64,000 bases of DNA. Source: Gordonia sihwensis NBRC 108236 (lineage in GTDB: Bacteria; Actinomycetota; Actinomycetes; Mycobacteriales; Mycobacteriaceae). A model generated the notes under the pieces. That model worked only from the letters and a program-made list of their open reading frames with translations, did not search any database and had not been told where the DNA came from. This document shows positions 7,566 to 16,977 of the stretch, in pieces. The position numbers were made by a program, and so were the translations under genes. Numbering within the stretch: the first letter of the stretch is position 1; each line of letters begins with the position of its first letter. Location: positions 101,824 to 165,823 of the forward strand of contig NZ_BANU01000015.1 of the NCBI RefSeq assembly GCF_000333035.1, in the 5' to 3' direction.

Positions 7566-10148
7566 CTACTCGGACGAGCGGCGGTCGCGGTCCCGGGCGC
7601 GCAGTGCGCGGGCGGTGGAGTCCCGGCCTTCGGCGATCAGACGCGCCAGGGCGGGCGGATGGTCACCGGCCAGGAAGGCGTCGGCCTTCTGCAGCGCCGC
7701 GTCGGTGATGTCCCAGGACGGGTAGAGACCGATCACGACCGTCTGCGCCACCTCGCTCGTGCGCCGGTCCCACAGCGCCGCGACCTCGTCGAAGTAGCGC
7801 TGCGTGTAGTCGGACAGCAATTCCGACTGGCCGGGACGCACCAGACCCTCGACGATCGACCGCACGGTGACGTTGGCGATGCCGTCGTCGTCGAAGGCAC
7901 GCGTCCACGCGGTCGCCTTGGCCTCGGCGTCGGGTCGCGCCGCGCGCGCCGCCTCGGCGTGCCGTGCACCGGCCGCGGTGTTGTCCCTGCGGGCCTCCGC
8001 GTCGATCACGTCGTCGCCCACGATGCCGTGGGTCGCGAGGGCTTTCACCAGCTTCCAGCGGAGTTCGTCGTCGACGACGAGGCCCGGCAGTCCGTGATCG
8101 GCCGGCTCGTCGCCGTCGAGGAGCGCGCGCAGCAGCGGCTGCTGGTCGTCGCGGGTGACGCCGCCCAGCAGCGCGTTGACGAAGGCGAGCTGATGGTCGG
8201 AGCCGCTCTCGGCGTTCTGTGCCAGAGTCAGCAGGCGCCCGGCGAACGTGGGCCATCCGGTCTGCGCGGCCCAGGCGGGGTCGGCGTACGACTCCAGTGC
8301 GGTGACCGCCTGCAGTAGGACCCGCTGGACCACGCCGACTTCGGATTCGGCTCCGATGCCTTCGCCGACGAGCGTCAGGAAGTCGCGTGCGCTCATCTCG
8401 GCCTGCCTGGTCATCTCCCACGCGGCCGACCAGATGAGCGTCCGGGGCATCGGGTCGGCGATGTCGGCGATCCGAGCCGTCGCGGTGGCCAGCGAGTCGG
8501 CGTCGAGCCGTACCGACGCATAGGTGAGGTCGTCGTCGTTGAGCAGTACCAGTCGGCCCCGCTCGACGCCGATCAGGTCGGGAACGTCGGTGCGCGGACC
8601 CTCCACGTCGAGCTCGACGACGTGGCTGCGGACGAGCTTGCCTCCCTCGTCGGCGTACACGCCGATCCGCATGCGGTGCACGCGCGTCTCTCCGGCACCC
8701 GGCGCCGCGCCCTCCTGCAGCACCGCGAAGGAGGTGAAGCGACCGTTCGCGTCGGTCTCGAATTCGGGGCGCATGACGTTGATGCCCGTGGTCTTGAGCC
8801 ACTGCGCACCCCAGCCCGACAGGTCACGGCCCGACGCCCGTTCGAGCGAGCCGAGCAGGTCGGCGAAAGTGGCGTTCGCGAAGCGGTGCTCGGCGAAGTA
8901 CTCCCGCAGGCCGGTGAGGAAGGGTTCCAGCCCCACGTAGGCGACGAGCTGCTTGAGCACCGACGCGCCCTTGGCGTAGGTGATGCCGTCGAAGTTGACC
9001 TCCACCGCGGCGATGTCGGGGATGTCGGCGGCGATCGGATGGGTGGACGGCAGTTGGTCCTGCCGGTATGCCCACGATTTCTCGACGTTGGCGAAGGTGG
9101 TCCACGCGTTGGTGTACTCGGTGGCCTCGACCTGGGAGAGGACCGAGGCGAAGGTCGCGAACGACTCGTTGAGCCAGAGGTCGTCCCACCACTGCATCGT
9201 GACCAGGTCGCCGAACCACATGTGGGCCATCTCGTGGAGCACCGTCTCGGCGCGACGCTCGTACAGGTAACGGGTCACCCGCGACCGGAACACGTAGTCC
9301 TCGAGGAAGGTGACGGCGCCGGCGTTCTCCATGGCGCCGGCGTTGAACTCGGGGACGAACAGTTGGTCGTACTTGCCGAAGGCGTACGGAACCCCGAAGA
9401 CCCGGTGGTAGAAGCCGAATCCCTGCTTGGTCTCGGCGAAGAGGCGCTCGGCGTCCATGTGCTCGGCGAGTGATGCTCGGCAGTAGAGGCCCAGGGGGAT
9501 CGTCCCGTGCTCGTCGGAGTACTCGTCGTTCCAGACCGCGTACGGTCCGGCGATGAGGGCGACGAGGTAGGTGCTGAACCGTTCCGTAGTCGCGAACCGG
9601 TGTACCAGCGCGCCGTCGGCCGCGGTGCCGGGCTCACCGGTGGGGGCGCCGTTGGAGATCACCTGCCAGTTCCCCGGTGCGGTGACCGTCACCGAGTAGG
9701 AGGCCTTGAGGTCGGGCTGGTCGAAGCATGCGAACATCCGCTTGGCGTCGGCGGTCTCGAACTGCGAGTAGAGGTAGACGTTGCCGTCGGCCGGGTCGAC
9801 GAAACGGTGCAGCCCCTCGCCGGTGTTCGAGTACGCGCATTCGGCGACCACCTCGAGAGTGTTCTCCGCGGCCAGCCCGGGGAGCTCGAGGCCGGTGGAC
9901 TCGTCGAAGGCACTCACGTCCAGTTCTTCGCCGTTGAGCGTCGCGGACACCAGCTTGGGCGCCACGAGGTCGATGAAGGTGGTGGCGCCTGCAGTCGCGC
10001 TGAAGGTCACGGTCGTGGTGGAGCCGAATCGCTCGGTGCCGGGGGCGCCGGCGCCGTCGGTGAGGTCGAGTTCGATCCGGTAGTTCTGGACCGAGAGGAT
10101 GGCGGCGCGCTGCCGCGCCTGGTCACGTGTCAGATTTGGTGCGCTCAC
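7566..10148 (-). CDS. pepN: Aminopeptidase N (M1 family)
   Basis: The start is taken at GTG 10148, giving 860 residues, close to the 861 of M. tuberculosis PepN; the frame continues upstream but into the promoter area of a divergent gene. The M1 exopeptidase motif [14 protein letters not shown] and the zinc site [12 protein letters not shown] with downstream LNESFATF (second zinc ligand Glu) are intact. The C-terminal ERAP1-like helical domain fills the last third. It is a cytoplasmic zinc enzyme that removes N-terminal residues from peptides, downstream of Clp and other proteases. It is divergent from the Rv2466c-like gene with 70 bp between starts. Confidence 0.93.
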   Translation of the reverse strand: MSAPNLTRDQARQRAAILSVQNYRIELDLTDGAGAPGTERFGSTTTVTFSATAGATTFIDLVAPKLVSATLNGEELDVSAFDESTGLELPGLAAENTLEVVAECAYSNTGEGLHRFVDPADGNVYLYSQFETADAKRMFACFDQPDLKASYSVTVTAPGNWQVISNGAPTGEPGTAADGALVHRFATTERFSTYLVALIAGPYAVWNDEYSDEHGTIPLGLYCRASLAEHMDAERLFAETKQGFGFYHRVFGVPYAFGKYDQLFVPEFNAGAMENAGAVTFLEDYVFRSRVTRYLYERRAETVLHEMAHMWFGDLVTMQWWDDLWLNESFATFASVLSQVEATEYTNAWTTFANVEKSWAYRQDQLPSTHPIAADIPDIAAVEVNFDGITYAKGASVLKQLVAYVGLEPFLTGLREYFAEHRFANATFADLLGSLERASGRDLSGWGAQWLKTTGINVMRPEFETDANGRFTSFAVLQEGAAPGAGETRVHRMRIGVYADEGGKLVRSHVVELDVEGPRTDVPDLIGVERGRLVLLNDDDLTYASVRLDADSLATATARIADIADPMPRTLIWSAAWEMTRQAEMSARDFLTLVGEGIGAESEVGVVQRVLLQAVTALESYADPAWAAQTGWPTFAGRLLTLAQNAESGSDHQLAFVNALLGGVTRDDQQPLLRALLDGDEPADHGLPGLVVDDELRWKLVKALATHGIVGDDVIDAEARRDNTAAGARHAEAARAARPDAEAKATAWTRAFDDDGIANVTVRSIVEGLVRPGQSELLSDYTQRYFDEVAALWDRRTSEVAQTVVIGLYPSWDITDAALQKADAFLAGDHPPALARLIAEGRDSTARALRARDRDRRSSE

Positions 10149-10218
10149 GGTGTCAACAGTAGTGGCGGGTGGCCTCCGACGCCGCCGGCCGCCGCCTCGA
10201 CGGTGGTTGAATGGGTGC

Positions 10219-10839
10219 ATGGCTGAGAACGCTTCCTCCACCGACCGCGTCGACTTCTGGTTCGATCCGCTCTGCCCGTGGTGCTGGATCACCTCCCGCT
10301 GGATCCTCGAAGCCGAGAAGGTCCGCCCGATCGACGTGAACTTCCACATCATGAGCCTGGCGGTTCTCAACGAGAACCGGGACGTGCCCGAGAGCTACCG
10401 CGCAATGCTCGATACGGCATGGACGCCGGTTCGGGTGCTCGCCGCGGCCGCCGCGCGCCACGGGGAGCAGGTGCTGCCGCGCCTGTACACCGAGATGGGC
10501 ACCCGGTTCCACAATGAGGGCGTCAAGGATTACGACATCGTGATCCCGGCTGCGCTGCAGGCCGCGGGTCTGGAGGCCGACCTCGCCGGTGCCGCCGATT
10601 CCACCGAGTTCGACGGCGCGATCCGGGTCAGTCACCACGCGGGCATGGACAAGGTCGGCGACGACGTCGGGACTCCCACCATTCATGTCAACGGCGTCGC
10701 CTTCTTCGGCCCGGTGCTGTCGCGGATTCCGCGCGGCGAGGACGCCGGCCGCGTCTGGGACGGCACGGTGGCGTTGGCCTCGTACCCGCACTTCTTCGAG
10801 CTCAAGCGCACCCGCACCGAGGATCCCGAGTTCGGCTGA
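10219..10839 (+). CDS. DsbA-fold mycothiol-dependent nitroreductase-like protein
   Basis: A 206-residue thioredoxin/DsbA-fold protein with the redox motif CPWC at residues 19-22 and the cis-proline loop GTPTIHVNG. The CPWCW motif, size and position beside pepN match M. tuberculosis Rv2466c, a cytoplasmic mycothiol-dependent reductase that activates certain nitro-compounds and is induced by oxidative stress. No signal peptide is present. It ends 14 nt from the convergent M48 protease gene. Confidence 0.88.
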   Translation: MAENASSTDRVDFWFDPLCPWCWITSRWILEAEKVRPIDVNFHIMSLAVLNENRDVPESYRAMLDTAWTPVRVLAAAAARHGEQVLPRLYTEMGTRFHNEGVKDYDIVIPAALQAAGLEADLAGAADSTEFDGAIRVSHHAGMDKVGDDVGTPTIHVNGVAFFGPVLSRIPRGEDAGRVWDGTVALASYPHFFELKRTRTEDPEFG

Positions 10840-10853
10840 TCGGTTCGCGCGCC

Positions 10854-11876
10854 TCAGTAGGTGCGGGTCTGTTCGAGCTGGTTGGGCAGGCTGCCGGGAG
10901 CGGTCGAGGCCGGTGGCGCCGGCGGCGGCACGGGCACCACGTTGCCGCTGCCCGAACCGCGCACGAACTGCCTGGGCCGCAGCAGAATCGCACCGGCGCG
11001 TGTCCGGTCGCGCAGTGCCGCCGCACGCCAGGTGAGGACCGGATGCGACGCCACCGCGTTCGCGAGCGTGACGAAGAAGCCCTTCTCGTGGACCGCGCGG
11101 TCGGCGAACTGATCGAAGTCGACGGCACTGAGCAGGTACTTGCCGCCCGCCAGGAGGCCGATCGCCGCGTGCGCGCCGTCGGGACGGGTGTAGTAGCCGT
11201 AGTTGTCCGCCGTGTACTCCTGCGAACGTGAGAGAAGCGATCCCAGTAGGGGGAGCCCCATGATGAGACTGCTGAAGAGCTGTCGCCAGTAGGAGACGTG
11301 ACCGGCGGCGATGTGTCCCACCTCGTGGCCGATCACGAACTCGAGGGCCTCGGGACTGCGTGCCCGGCCGCCGACTTCGAACAGGTCCGAGTACACCACC
11401 ACGTAGCGGCGGAACCCGTGCCCCGAGGCGAAGGCGTTGATGGCGCCGTTGCCGTTGACGACGTATCCGTCGGGCACGTACTCCATTCCGTAGCGGGCGG
11501 CTGCCTCCACCAGCATGCGATAGCCGTCGGGGAACTGCGTCGGGCTCAGCTGCACCGCGTTGACCCGCATATTCGCGTAATTCAGACCGCGTCCGAGGAA
11601 CACGAGCAGCGGAAGCGCGAGCGCGAGCAGCAGCCATTCGGAGACCGCGCCCACGGCGACCAGCACGACCACCACCGCGTACGCCGCTACCGCCATGAGC
11701 ACGCCCACCACCAGCACCGGGATCTCCCACGGGTGACGCCGCGGCGCGCCCGCGTAGGCGGCGGGCGGTCGCCACACGGCACCGGGGCCGGGCAGATCGA
11801 CGGGCGGTTCGACGATCAGCGGATCGTCGACGCCGGGGACTGAGGGAATGGGCCCGTGGGTATCCACGACCACCAA
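10854..11876 (-). CDS. M48-family membrane zinc metalloprotease
   Basis: A 340-residue protein with a Pro-rich N-terminus, two adjoining transmembrane helices (about residues 52-95) and the zinc motif HEVGH at 184-188, followed by SRSQEYTADNYG, which supplies the third ligand Glu. The C-terminal tail is Pro-rich (VPVPPPAPPAST). M48 (HtpX/Ste24-type) enzymes degrade damaged membrane proteins or process small precursors. A GTG start lies at 11876. It separates the Rv2466c-like gene from rpiB, which are neighbours in M. tuberculosis, so this gene is an insertion relative to that order. Confidence 0.85.
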   Translation of the reverse strand: MVVVDTHGPIPSVPGVDDPLIVEPPVDLPGPGAVWRPPAAYAGAPRRHPWEIPVLVVGVLMAVAAYAVVVVLVAVGAVSEWLLLALALPLLVFLGRGLNYANMRVNAVQLSPTQFPDGYRMLVEAAARYGMEYVPDGYVVNGNGAINAFASGHGFRRYVVVYSDLFEVGGRARSPEALEFVIGHEVGHIAAGHVSYWRQLFSSLIMGLPLLGSLLSRSQEYTADNYGYYTRPDGAHAAIGLLAGGKYLLSAVDFDQFADRAVHEKGFFVTLANAVASHPVLTWRAAALRDRTRAGAILLRPRQFVRGSGSGNVVPVPPPAPPASTAPGSLPNQLEQTRTY

Positions 11877-11929
11877 TCTACTGGCCTCCCCGTGCCGGTC
11901 CGCCGTCGCGCAGGCCCTAGACTGACGCC

Positions 11930-12403
11930 ATGCGGATTTATCTCGGTGCCGACCACGCGGGCTTCGAACTCAAGAACCAGATCTCCGAACATCTCACCGC
12001 GGGCGGCCACGATGTCGTCGACTGCGGTGCGCACGAGTACGACGCCCTCGACGACTACCCGGCGTTCTGCATCGCGGCCGCGCAGCGCACGGTCGCCGAT
12101 CCCGGCAGCCTCGGAATCGTCTTGGGCGGCAGCGGGAACGGTGAGCAGATCGCCGCGAACAAGGTTCCCGGCGCGCGCTGTGCGCTCGCGTGGAGCGTCG
12201 AGACCGCGCAGTTGGCGCGCCAGCACAACAACGCGCAGCTCATCGGCATCGGCGGACGCATGCACTCCAAGGAGGAGGCGCTGGCGATCGTCGATGCGTT
12301 CATCTCCACCGCGTGGTCGGAGGAACCGCGTCACCAGCGTCGTATCGACATCCTCGCCGAGTACGAGCGCACCGGCGAGGCACCCGCGCTTCCCGGCGAG
12401 TAG
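11930..12403 (+). CDS. rpiB: Ribose-5-phosphate isomerase B
   Basis: A 157-residue RpiB/LacAB-family isomerase interconverting ribose-5-phosphate and ribulose-5-phosphate in the pentose phosphate pathway. It has the N-terminal GADHAGFELK phosphate-binding loop and GGSGNGEQIAANK, where Glu72 replaces the Cys base of the E. coli enzyme, as in mycobacterial RpiB. It is divergent from the M48 gene and ends 6 nt before the DNA glycosylase gene, so the last two are probably one transcript. Confidence 0.95.
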   Translation: MRIYLGADHAGFELKNQISEHLTAGGHDVVDCGAHEYDALDDYPAFCIAAAQRTVADPGSLGIVLGGSGNGEQIAANKVPGARCALAWSVETAQLARQHNNAQLIGIGGRMHSKEEALAIVDAFISTAWSEEPRHQRRIDILAEYERTGEAPALPGE

Positions 12404-12409
12404 CAGGCG

Positions 12410-13228
12410 GTGCCCGAAGGGCATGCGCTGCACCGGCTGGCCCGGCGGCAGCAACGTCTCCTCGGCGGGCAGCGACTATCCGTCTCCAGTCCCCAGGGCC
12501 GCTTCGCTCACGAAGCGGCCCTTCTGGACGGTATGGTCTTCCGCCGCGCCGAGGCGTGGGGCAAACATCTGATCCACCGCTACGACGACGGTCGCCGCGG
12601 CACCGCAGCCACCCGCCGGATCGTCCATATCCACCTCGGCATCTACGGCACCTTCCGCGAAGAAGCGCTGCCGATGCCGGAGCCGACGGGACAGGTCCGG
12701 ATGCGGCTGATCGGCGACGTCCTCGGAATCGACTTGCGCGGGCCCAATGCGTGTGAGCTGTACACGCCTGACGATCTCGACGCCCTCGTCGCCCGGCTGG
12801 GACCGGACCCGCTGCGCCCGGACGCCGATCCGGAGATCGCGTGGCGCGCCGTATCCCGGTCGCGCCGGGCCATCGGTTCGCTGCTCATGGACCAGCGGGT
12901 GATCGCGGGCATCGGCAACATCTACCGCGCCGAGGTCCTGTTCCGCGCCGGTGTCGACCCGCATCGCCCAGGTGTCGCGGTGACCCGCGACGAGTTCGAC
13001 GAGATGTGGGCCGATCTCCTTCATCTGATGCCGATCGGGGTGCGGCGCGGCCACATCCACGTGGTACGGCCTTCCGACGATCACGGCGCCCCCGCGTATG
13101 CGCCCGACCGCCCGCGGACCTACGTGTACCGCAGGGCGGGGGAGCCGTGCCGGTTGTGCGGTACCACCGTCGCATCCGAGCAGATGGAGGGCCGGAACCT
13201 CTTCTGGTGCCCGAACTGTCAGCGGTGA
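12410..13228 (+). CDS. Fpg/Nei-family DNA glycosylase (Nei-type)
   Basis: A 272-residue base-excision glycosylase/AP lyase. After the initiator (GTG) the N-terminus reads PEGH, giving the catalytic proline and glutamate of the Nei branch. The H2TH region contains MDQRVIAGIGNIYRAEVLF, and a C-terminal zinc finger is formed by CRLC and CPNC. Nei enzymes remove oxidised pyrimidines and act on single-strand DNA. The position after rpiB matches Rv2464c. A second family member (mutM) is present at 44217. Confidence 0.9.
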   Translation: MPEGHALHRLARRQQRLLGGQRLSVSSPQGRFAHEAALLDGMVFRRAEAWGKHLIHRYDDGRRGTAATRRIVHIHLGIYGTFREEALPMPEPTGQVRMRLIGDVLGIDLRGPNACELYTPDDLDALVARLGPDPLRPDADPEIAWRAVSRSRRAIGSLLMDQRVIAGIGNIYRAEVLFRAGVDPHRPGVAVTRDEFDEMWADLLHLMPIGVRRGHIHVVRPSDDHGAPAYAPDRPRTYVYRRAGEPCRLCGTTVASEQMEGRNLFWCPNCQR

Positions 13229-13284
13229 GTACCCACCTCGGGTGAGCCGGTCGAAGTCCTCAGCGTTTCCTCATCCTCCACCGG

Positions 13285-14199
13285 ATGCGACTCAAAGACT
13301 CATGGCGCATGCTCGAAGACATGGGTGCGACACTGAAATTCACGGTTCTGGTCGTGGGTGGCACGGGGGAGTCGTTCGACGGCGACACGCGGACCGAGGT
13401 CACCGGACTCCTGCGGGCGGTCACCGATCGCCTCGACGCCCGCTTCGAATCCCGGTGGGTGGGCTACCCGGCCAGCTATGGTCCGGCACCCGCGCACGAC
13501 GGCGTCAGCTACGTCGAGAGCGTGTCGGCCGGCGTGACCAACCTGGCGCGGGCCATCGCTGCGGCGGAGCGGCCCGTGATGCTGATCGGCTACTCGCAGG
13601 GAGCCGCGGTGATCAGGACGCTGCTCGCCCACCCGGCGAGTCTGCGCTTCGCGGGCGCGATCGCGGCGGTCGGTTTCGTCGCGGATCCGAATCAGCCGCC
13701 CGGCGTGATCGACGGCTGCAACGGCTGGGGTGTCGCCGGCCCCGGCGCGGATCTGCCCGACGATCTCCCCGCGTACTGGGTGGGAGCGCCGTCGGACATG
13801 ATCTGCAATGCCAGTGACGATTCGTTGATCCGGGACATCGCCGACCTCACCGACTCGTTGTCGCTGACCGCGCTGCGACAGTGGGTGGTCGACGCGACGG
13901 CTCGGGTGATGAGCCGGCGCATGCAGAACGCGGATGCCACCCGCTTCTCGCCGGCTCAGTGGCGCCGGGATGTGGTGCGGCTGCGCACCGCGGCCCGCGA
14001 GATCCGCGGATACCTGCCGCCGACCGTCGAACTCGGCCGCTGGCGGGTGCGCAATCCGCTGGGGGGACGTCACGTCTCGTACGCGAGCGAACCGTACCGT
14101 CGCGCCCCGATGACGGCGCCCGACACCACCGGATGCGAGACGCTGGCCCACTGGCTGCAGTTGCAGGCGACCATGGGAGAGCTCAGCCGCGCCGGGTGA
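13285..14199 (+). CDS. Cutinase/LysB-like serine esterase, alpha/beta-hydrolase fold
   Basis: A 304-residue protein with an N-terminal VVGGTGES strand-loop, YPASYGP and a nucleophile elbow GYSQGA, typical of cutinases and of mycobacteriophage lysin B, which cleaves the mycolate-arabinogalactan ester. Candidate Asp (VADPNQPP region) and two Cys (GCNGW, MICNAS) resemble the cutinase disulphide pattern. No convincing signal peptide is seen; starts at 13285, 13309 and 13321 are possible. In M. tuberculosis this position holds lipP, another esterase. The substrate (mycolate ester, polyester or lipid) is unknown. Confidence 0.72.
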   Translation: MRLKDSWRMLEDMGATLKFTVLVVGGTGESFDGDTRTEVTGLLRAVTDRLDARFESRWVGYPASYGPAPAHDGVSYVESVSAGVTNLARAIAAAERPVMLIGYSQGAAVIRTLLAHPASLRFAGAIAAVGFVADPNQPPGVIDGCNGWGVAGPGADLPDDLPAYWVGAPSDMICNASDDSLIRDIADLTDSLSLTALRQWVVDATARVMSRRMQNADATRFSPAQWRRDVVRLRTAAREIRGYLPPTVELGRWRVRNPLGGRHVSYASEPYRRAPMTAPDTTGCETLAHWLQLQATMGELSRAG

Positions 14200-14210
14200 C
14201 GCGCACACGA

Positions 14211-14249
14211 AAGCCGGGCCTCCCCGATCTGATCGGGGAGGCCCGGCTT
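14211..14249. terminator. Bidirectional hairpin terminator
   Basis: An 18-bp perfect stem with a 3-nt loop (AAGCCGGGCCTCCCCGAT / ATCGGGGAGGCCCGGCTT) between the esterase gene and the convergent L,D-transpeptidase gene. Confidence 0.85.
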
Positions 14250-14287
14250 CTGATGTGTCTCTGACAGTATTCGTCAGTGCACGCCGA

Positions 14288-14983
14288 CTAGTCTCCGGTG
14301 TACTGACCGCCGACGGTGCCGCGGACGACGATCGGGGTGCCCTGACCGATGTTGTCGTACACCCACTTGCCGTTCTCGGTGCTCACGTTGATGCAGCCGT
14401 GGCTGGCGTTCGAGACGCCCTGCTGAGCGACCGACCAGGGAGCGGCGTGGATGAAGATACCGTCCCACGACATGCGCGTGGCGTACTCGACGTAGGTGCG
14501 GTAGCCCTCGGGCGAGTCGACCGGCACTCCATACGTGGAGCTGTCCATGTACATGTCCCGGTACTTCTCCTTGGTGTGGTACACGCCATTAGGAGTCGGG
14601 TGCTTGTCGGTGCCCATCGAGATCGGCATCTGCTTGACGAACTCGTGGTTCTTCCACCAGTAGATCTGGTGGTCGCCGTCGACTGCGAGCGCGACCCAGC
14701 CGGTCGGGCTCTTGACGTTCGGCTCAGCAGGCACGGCCGGCTTCTCCGGCGTCGTGGTCTGCGGCTGAGGCTTGGGCTTGGGCTTCGGCGCGGGCGCCTG
14801 CGGCAGCCCGGGCACGGTCGGCAGATCGGGGACCTGGACCGGCGGAAGGCCGGGAACGACGGTGACCGGCGCTGCCTCGGCCACTGCGGGCGCCCCCATC
14901 GCCAGCGCAGCCGCACCGGCTGCCACAGCAACGACTCGAGCGGTCCGGCTCACCCGGCGGCTCGAAGACTTGGTGGAAAACAC
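14288..14983 (-). CDS. Secreted L,D-transpeptidase (YkuD domain)
   Basis: A 231-residue exported protein starting at GTG 14983. It has an N-terminal signal peptide (basic start, hydrophobic 17-37, AEAA-type cleavage near 36-38) and a Pro/Lys-rich linker (residues 60-90). The YkuD catalytic domain follows, with His179 (IFIHAAPW) and the nucleophile Cys197 in SHGCINV. These enzymes make 3-3 peptidoglycan cross-links. The protein lacks the large immunoglobulin-like domains of LdtMt2, so it is a short form. It lies downstream of the XRE gene on the same strand but 148 bp away. Confidence 0.92.
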   Translation of the reverse strand: MFSTKSSSRRVSRTARVVAVAAGAAALAMGAPAVAEAAPVTVVPGLPPVQVPDLPTVPGLPQAPAPKPKPKPQPQTTTPEKPAVPAEPNVKSPTGWVALAVDGDHQIYWWKNHEFVKQMPISMGTDKHPTPNGVYHTKEKYRDMYMDSSTYGVPVDSPEGYRTYVEYATRMSWDGIFIHAAPWSVAQQGVSNASHGCINVSTENGKWVYDNIGQGTPIVVRGTVGGQYTGD

Positions 14984-15131
14984 GTGGTCTCTACCTTCAT
15001 TTCGTGGTCGTGAACTAGCGCCACCCCCGTGGGCGCTCGAAGAGTATCGTTACACAACCGTTGTACCCGCGCCAACACATTCCGGGTGAACTTCACCTGT
15101 GAATCGGGCGAATCGGCAGCTCAGTGGGGTG

Positions 15132-15662
15132 TCATCGGTCACAGGTGGTGGAGTGGGTGGTGATCACGACGACCGCCTCGGCCGGACCGTCCGGCGCGGC
15201 GAAGACGTGTTCCCGGTCGCTGGTCCACGCGTGGCATTCTCCTGCGTGCACCGTCGCGGGACGGTCGGCGACGCCGACGATCAGCGTCCCCGAGACCACC
15301 GACAGCTGTTCGCGCACCCCTTCGCCGTGCGACGGCGACACATGGCGCGCCCCTGCGGGGAACTCGAGGCGGAACACCTCGATGGTCGCGCCGTCGAGAT
15401 GTCGCGTCGACAACAGCACCGTCACCATGCCGCCGGCCGCGGTGCCGTGTGCGCCGGGAGTCTCGCCCAGCATGCCGGTGAGAGGGACGTCGAGCGGCTC
15501 GCACAGGGCGTAGAGGGTTTCGATGTTGGGATTGCGGCGGCCGCTCTCGATCTCCGACAGCGTGGCCTTGCCGATGTCCGCACGGCGCGCCAGCTCCGAC
15601 AGGCTGAACCCGCGTGCGAGCCGAAGCTCGCGCAGCCGGTCGGCGATTCCGAGGTCGTTCAC
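15132..15662 (-). CDS. XRE-type regulator with cupin domain
   Basis: A 176-residue regulator: an N-terminal helix-turn-helix (residues 7-62: LRELRLARGFSLSELARRAD then KATLSEIESGRRNPNIETLY) and a C-terminal small cupin (about 100-170: FPAGARHVSPSHGEG, SGTLIVGVADRP), likely the effector-binding part. This architecture is shared with PuuR-like and sugar- or aromatic-responsive repressors. It is divergent from the BenE-type gene with 77 bp between; two tandem palindromes in that space are the probable operator, so autoregulation and control of benE-cbiZ are inferred. Confidence 0.88.
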   Translation of the reverse strand: MNDLGIADRLRELRLARGFSLSELARRADIGKATLSEIESGRRNPNIETLYALCEPLDVPLTGMLGETPGAHGTAAGGMVTVLLSTRHLDGATIEVFRLEFPAGARHVSPSHGEGVREQLSVVSGTLIVGVADRPATVHAGECHAWTSDREHVFAAPDGPAEAVVVITTHSTTCDR

Positions 15663-15698
15663 GTCTGCCGATGGTACGGCGGGAACACCCTCAGGACC

Positions 15699-15730
15699 GT
15701 TCGGTTTACAGAACGTTCGGTTTATGGAAC
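15699..15730. promoter_or_regulatory. Tandem GTTC-N8-GAAC operator pair
   Basis: Two abutting 16-bp units, 15699-15714 and 15715-15730, each GTTCGGTTTANNGAAC with inverted GTTC/GAAC ends. They differ at only two central bases. They occupy the gap between the divergent XRE and BenE genes, ending 9 bp before the benE ATG, a position suited to repression. Confidence 0.75.
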
Positions 15731-15739
15731 GGTAGTCCC

Positions 15740-16942
15740 ATGACTGAGACCACTCGGAACGCCGAGGTGTGCGGGCGCGAGCGGGTATCGATCGCGGTAC
15801 CCGTCGGAGCAGGGGTGGTCTGCGCGCTCGTCGGCTTCACCTCGTCTTTCGCGGTGGTCCTGGCCGGGTTGCGGGCCGTCGGGGCCGATGCCGCGCAGGC
15901 CGCGTCCGGTCTGTTCGCGGTGTCGGTGGCGATGGGTGCCGCGACGGTCCTGCTGTCGTGGCGGTTCCGGATACCGGTCACCTCGGCGTGGTCGACGCCG
16001 GGGGCGGCGCTGCTGGCGACCACCGGGGCGGTCGCCGGCGGGTGGTCGGCAGCGGTCGGGGCATTTCTGTCGTGCGGTGTGCTTCTCGTCGTCACCGGGT
16101 GGTGGCCCGGACTCGCGAAGCTGGTGCGGCGGATTCCGGTGTCGATCGCGCAGGCGATGCTGGCGGGCGTGCTGCTGCCGCTGTGCGTGGAACCCCTCCG
16201 CGGGCTGGCGACGAACCCGGCGGCGGTCGGACCCGTGCTGGCGGTGTGGCTGGTGCTGCTGAAGGTGCGACCGCGGTGGGCGGTGCCCGGGGCGTTCGGG
16301 GCCGCGCTCGTGGTGATCGGAATAGCTCTCGCGCGTGACGGCGGCGGTCCGGGACCGGCGGACTGCGTTCCGCAGTTGAGTGTGACCTCGCCGTCGTGGA
16401 CCGTCGGCGCGTCGATCGGGGCGGCGTTGCCGCTGTATCTGGTGACGATGGCCGCGCAGAACATACCGGGCGTCGCGGTGATGGCCGGCTTCGGCTACGA
16501 CGTTCCCTGGCGTCCGGCGATGACGGTCACCGGCGTGGGATCAATGCTGGCCGCGCCGTTCGGTGGACACGCGATCAACCTCGCCGCGATCAGCGCGGCC
16601 CTCGCCGCGGCGCCCGACGCCGATCCCGATCGGGAACGACGGTGGGTCGCCGGACTGAGCGCCGGCGTCACGTACCTCGTCCTCGGACTCACGTCGACCG
16701 GGCTCGTGGCGGTGGTGCTCGCGGCGCCCGACGGGGTCGTTCAGGCGGTCGCCGGCGTCGCACTCCTCGGAGCCTTCGCGAGTGCCTGCGCGGCAGCGAT
16801 GTCGCAGGTCGACGATCGGCTGCCGGCCGCGGTCACGTTCGTGGTCGCGGCATCGGGGATCGCGGTGGTCGGGGTCGGTTCGGCCTTCTGGGCGTTGCTC
16901 GCCGGGATCGTGCTCCGCGGGCTGGGTGTCGGCAGGCCGTGA
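15740..16942 (+). CDS. BenE-family benzoate/H+ symporter-like transporter
   Basis: I start at ATG 15740, just after the operator pair, because the upstream extension of the frame overlaps the divergent regulator. The 400-residue product is a chain of about 12 hydrophobic helices with the BenE signatures SAWSTPGAALLA (near residue 85) and MAAQNIPGVAVMAGFGY (near 237). BenE proteins are inner-membrane proton symporters for benzoate. There are no benzoate-degradation genes beside it; the next gene is cbiZ 35 nt downstream. The substrate may therefore be another aromatic ring compound; see findings. Confidence 0.82.
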   Translation: MTETTRNAEVCGRERVSIAVPVGAGVVCALVGFTSSFAVVLAGLRAVGADAAQAASGLFAVSVAMGAATVLLSWRFRIPVTSAWSTPGAALLATTGAVAGGWSAAVGAFLSCGVLLVVTGWWPGLAKLVRRIPVSIAQAMLAGVLLPLCVEPLRGLATNPAAVGPVLAVWLVLLKVRPRWAVPGAFGAALVVIGIALARDGGGPGPADCVPQLSVTSPSWTVGASIGAALPLYLVTMAAQNIPGVAVMAGFGYDVPWRPAMTVTGVGSMLAAPFGGHAINLAAISAALAAAPDADPDRERRWVAGLSAGVTYLVLGLTSTGLVAVVLAAPDGVVQAVAGVALLGAFASACAAAMSQVDDRLPAAVTFVVAASGIAVVGVGSAFWALLAGIVLRGLGVGRP

Positions 16943-16977
16943 GCGGCCCGTCGTTCTCGGCTAGCGTGAACGGCGAT

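Noticed and set aside
10149..10370. 74-residue extension of PepN
   Set aside because: It runs into the start of the divergent DsbA-like gene and has no similarity; GTG 10148 gives the family length.
15614..15739. N-terminal extension of the BenE protein
   Set aside because: It would overlap the divergent regulator start and the operator pair and has no transporter similarity; ATG 15740 fits the family.
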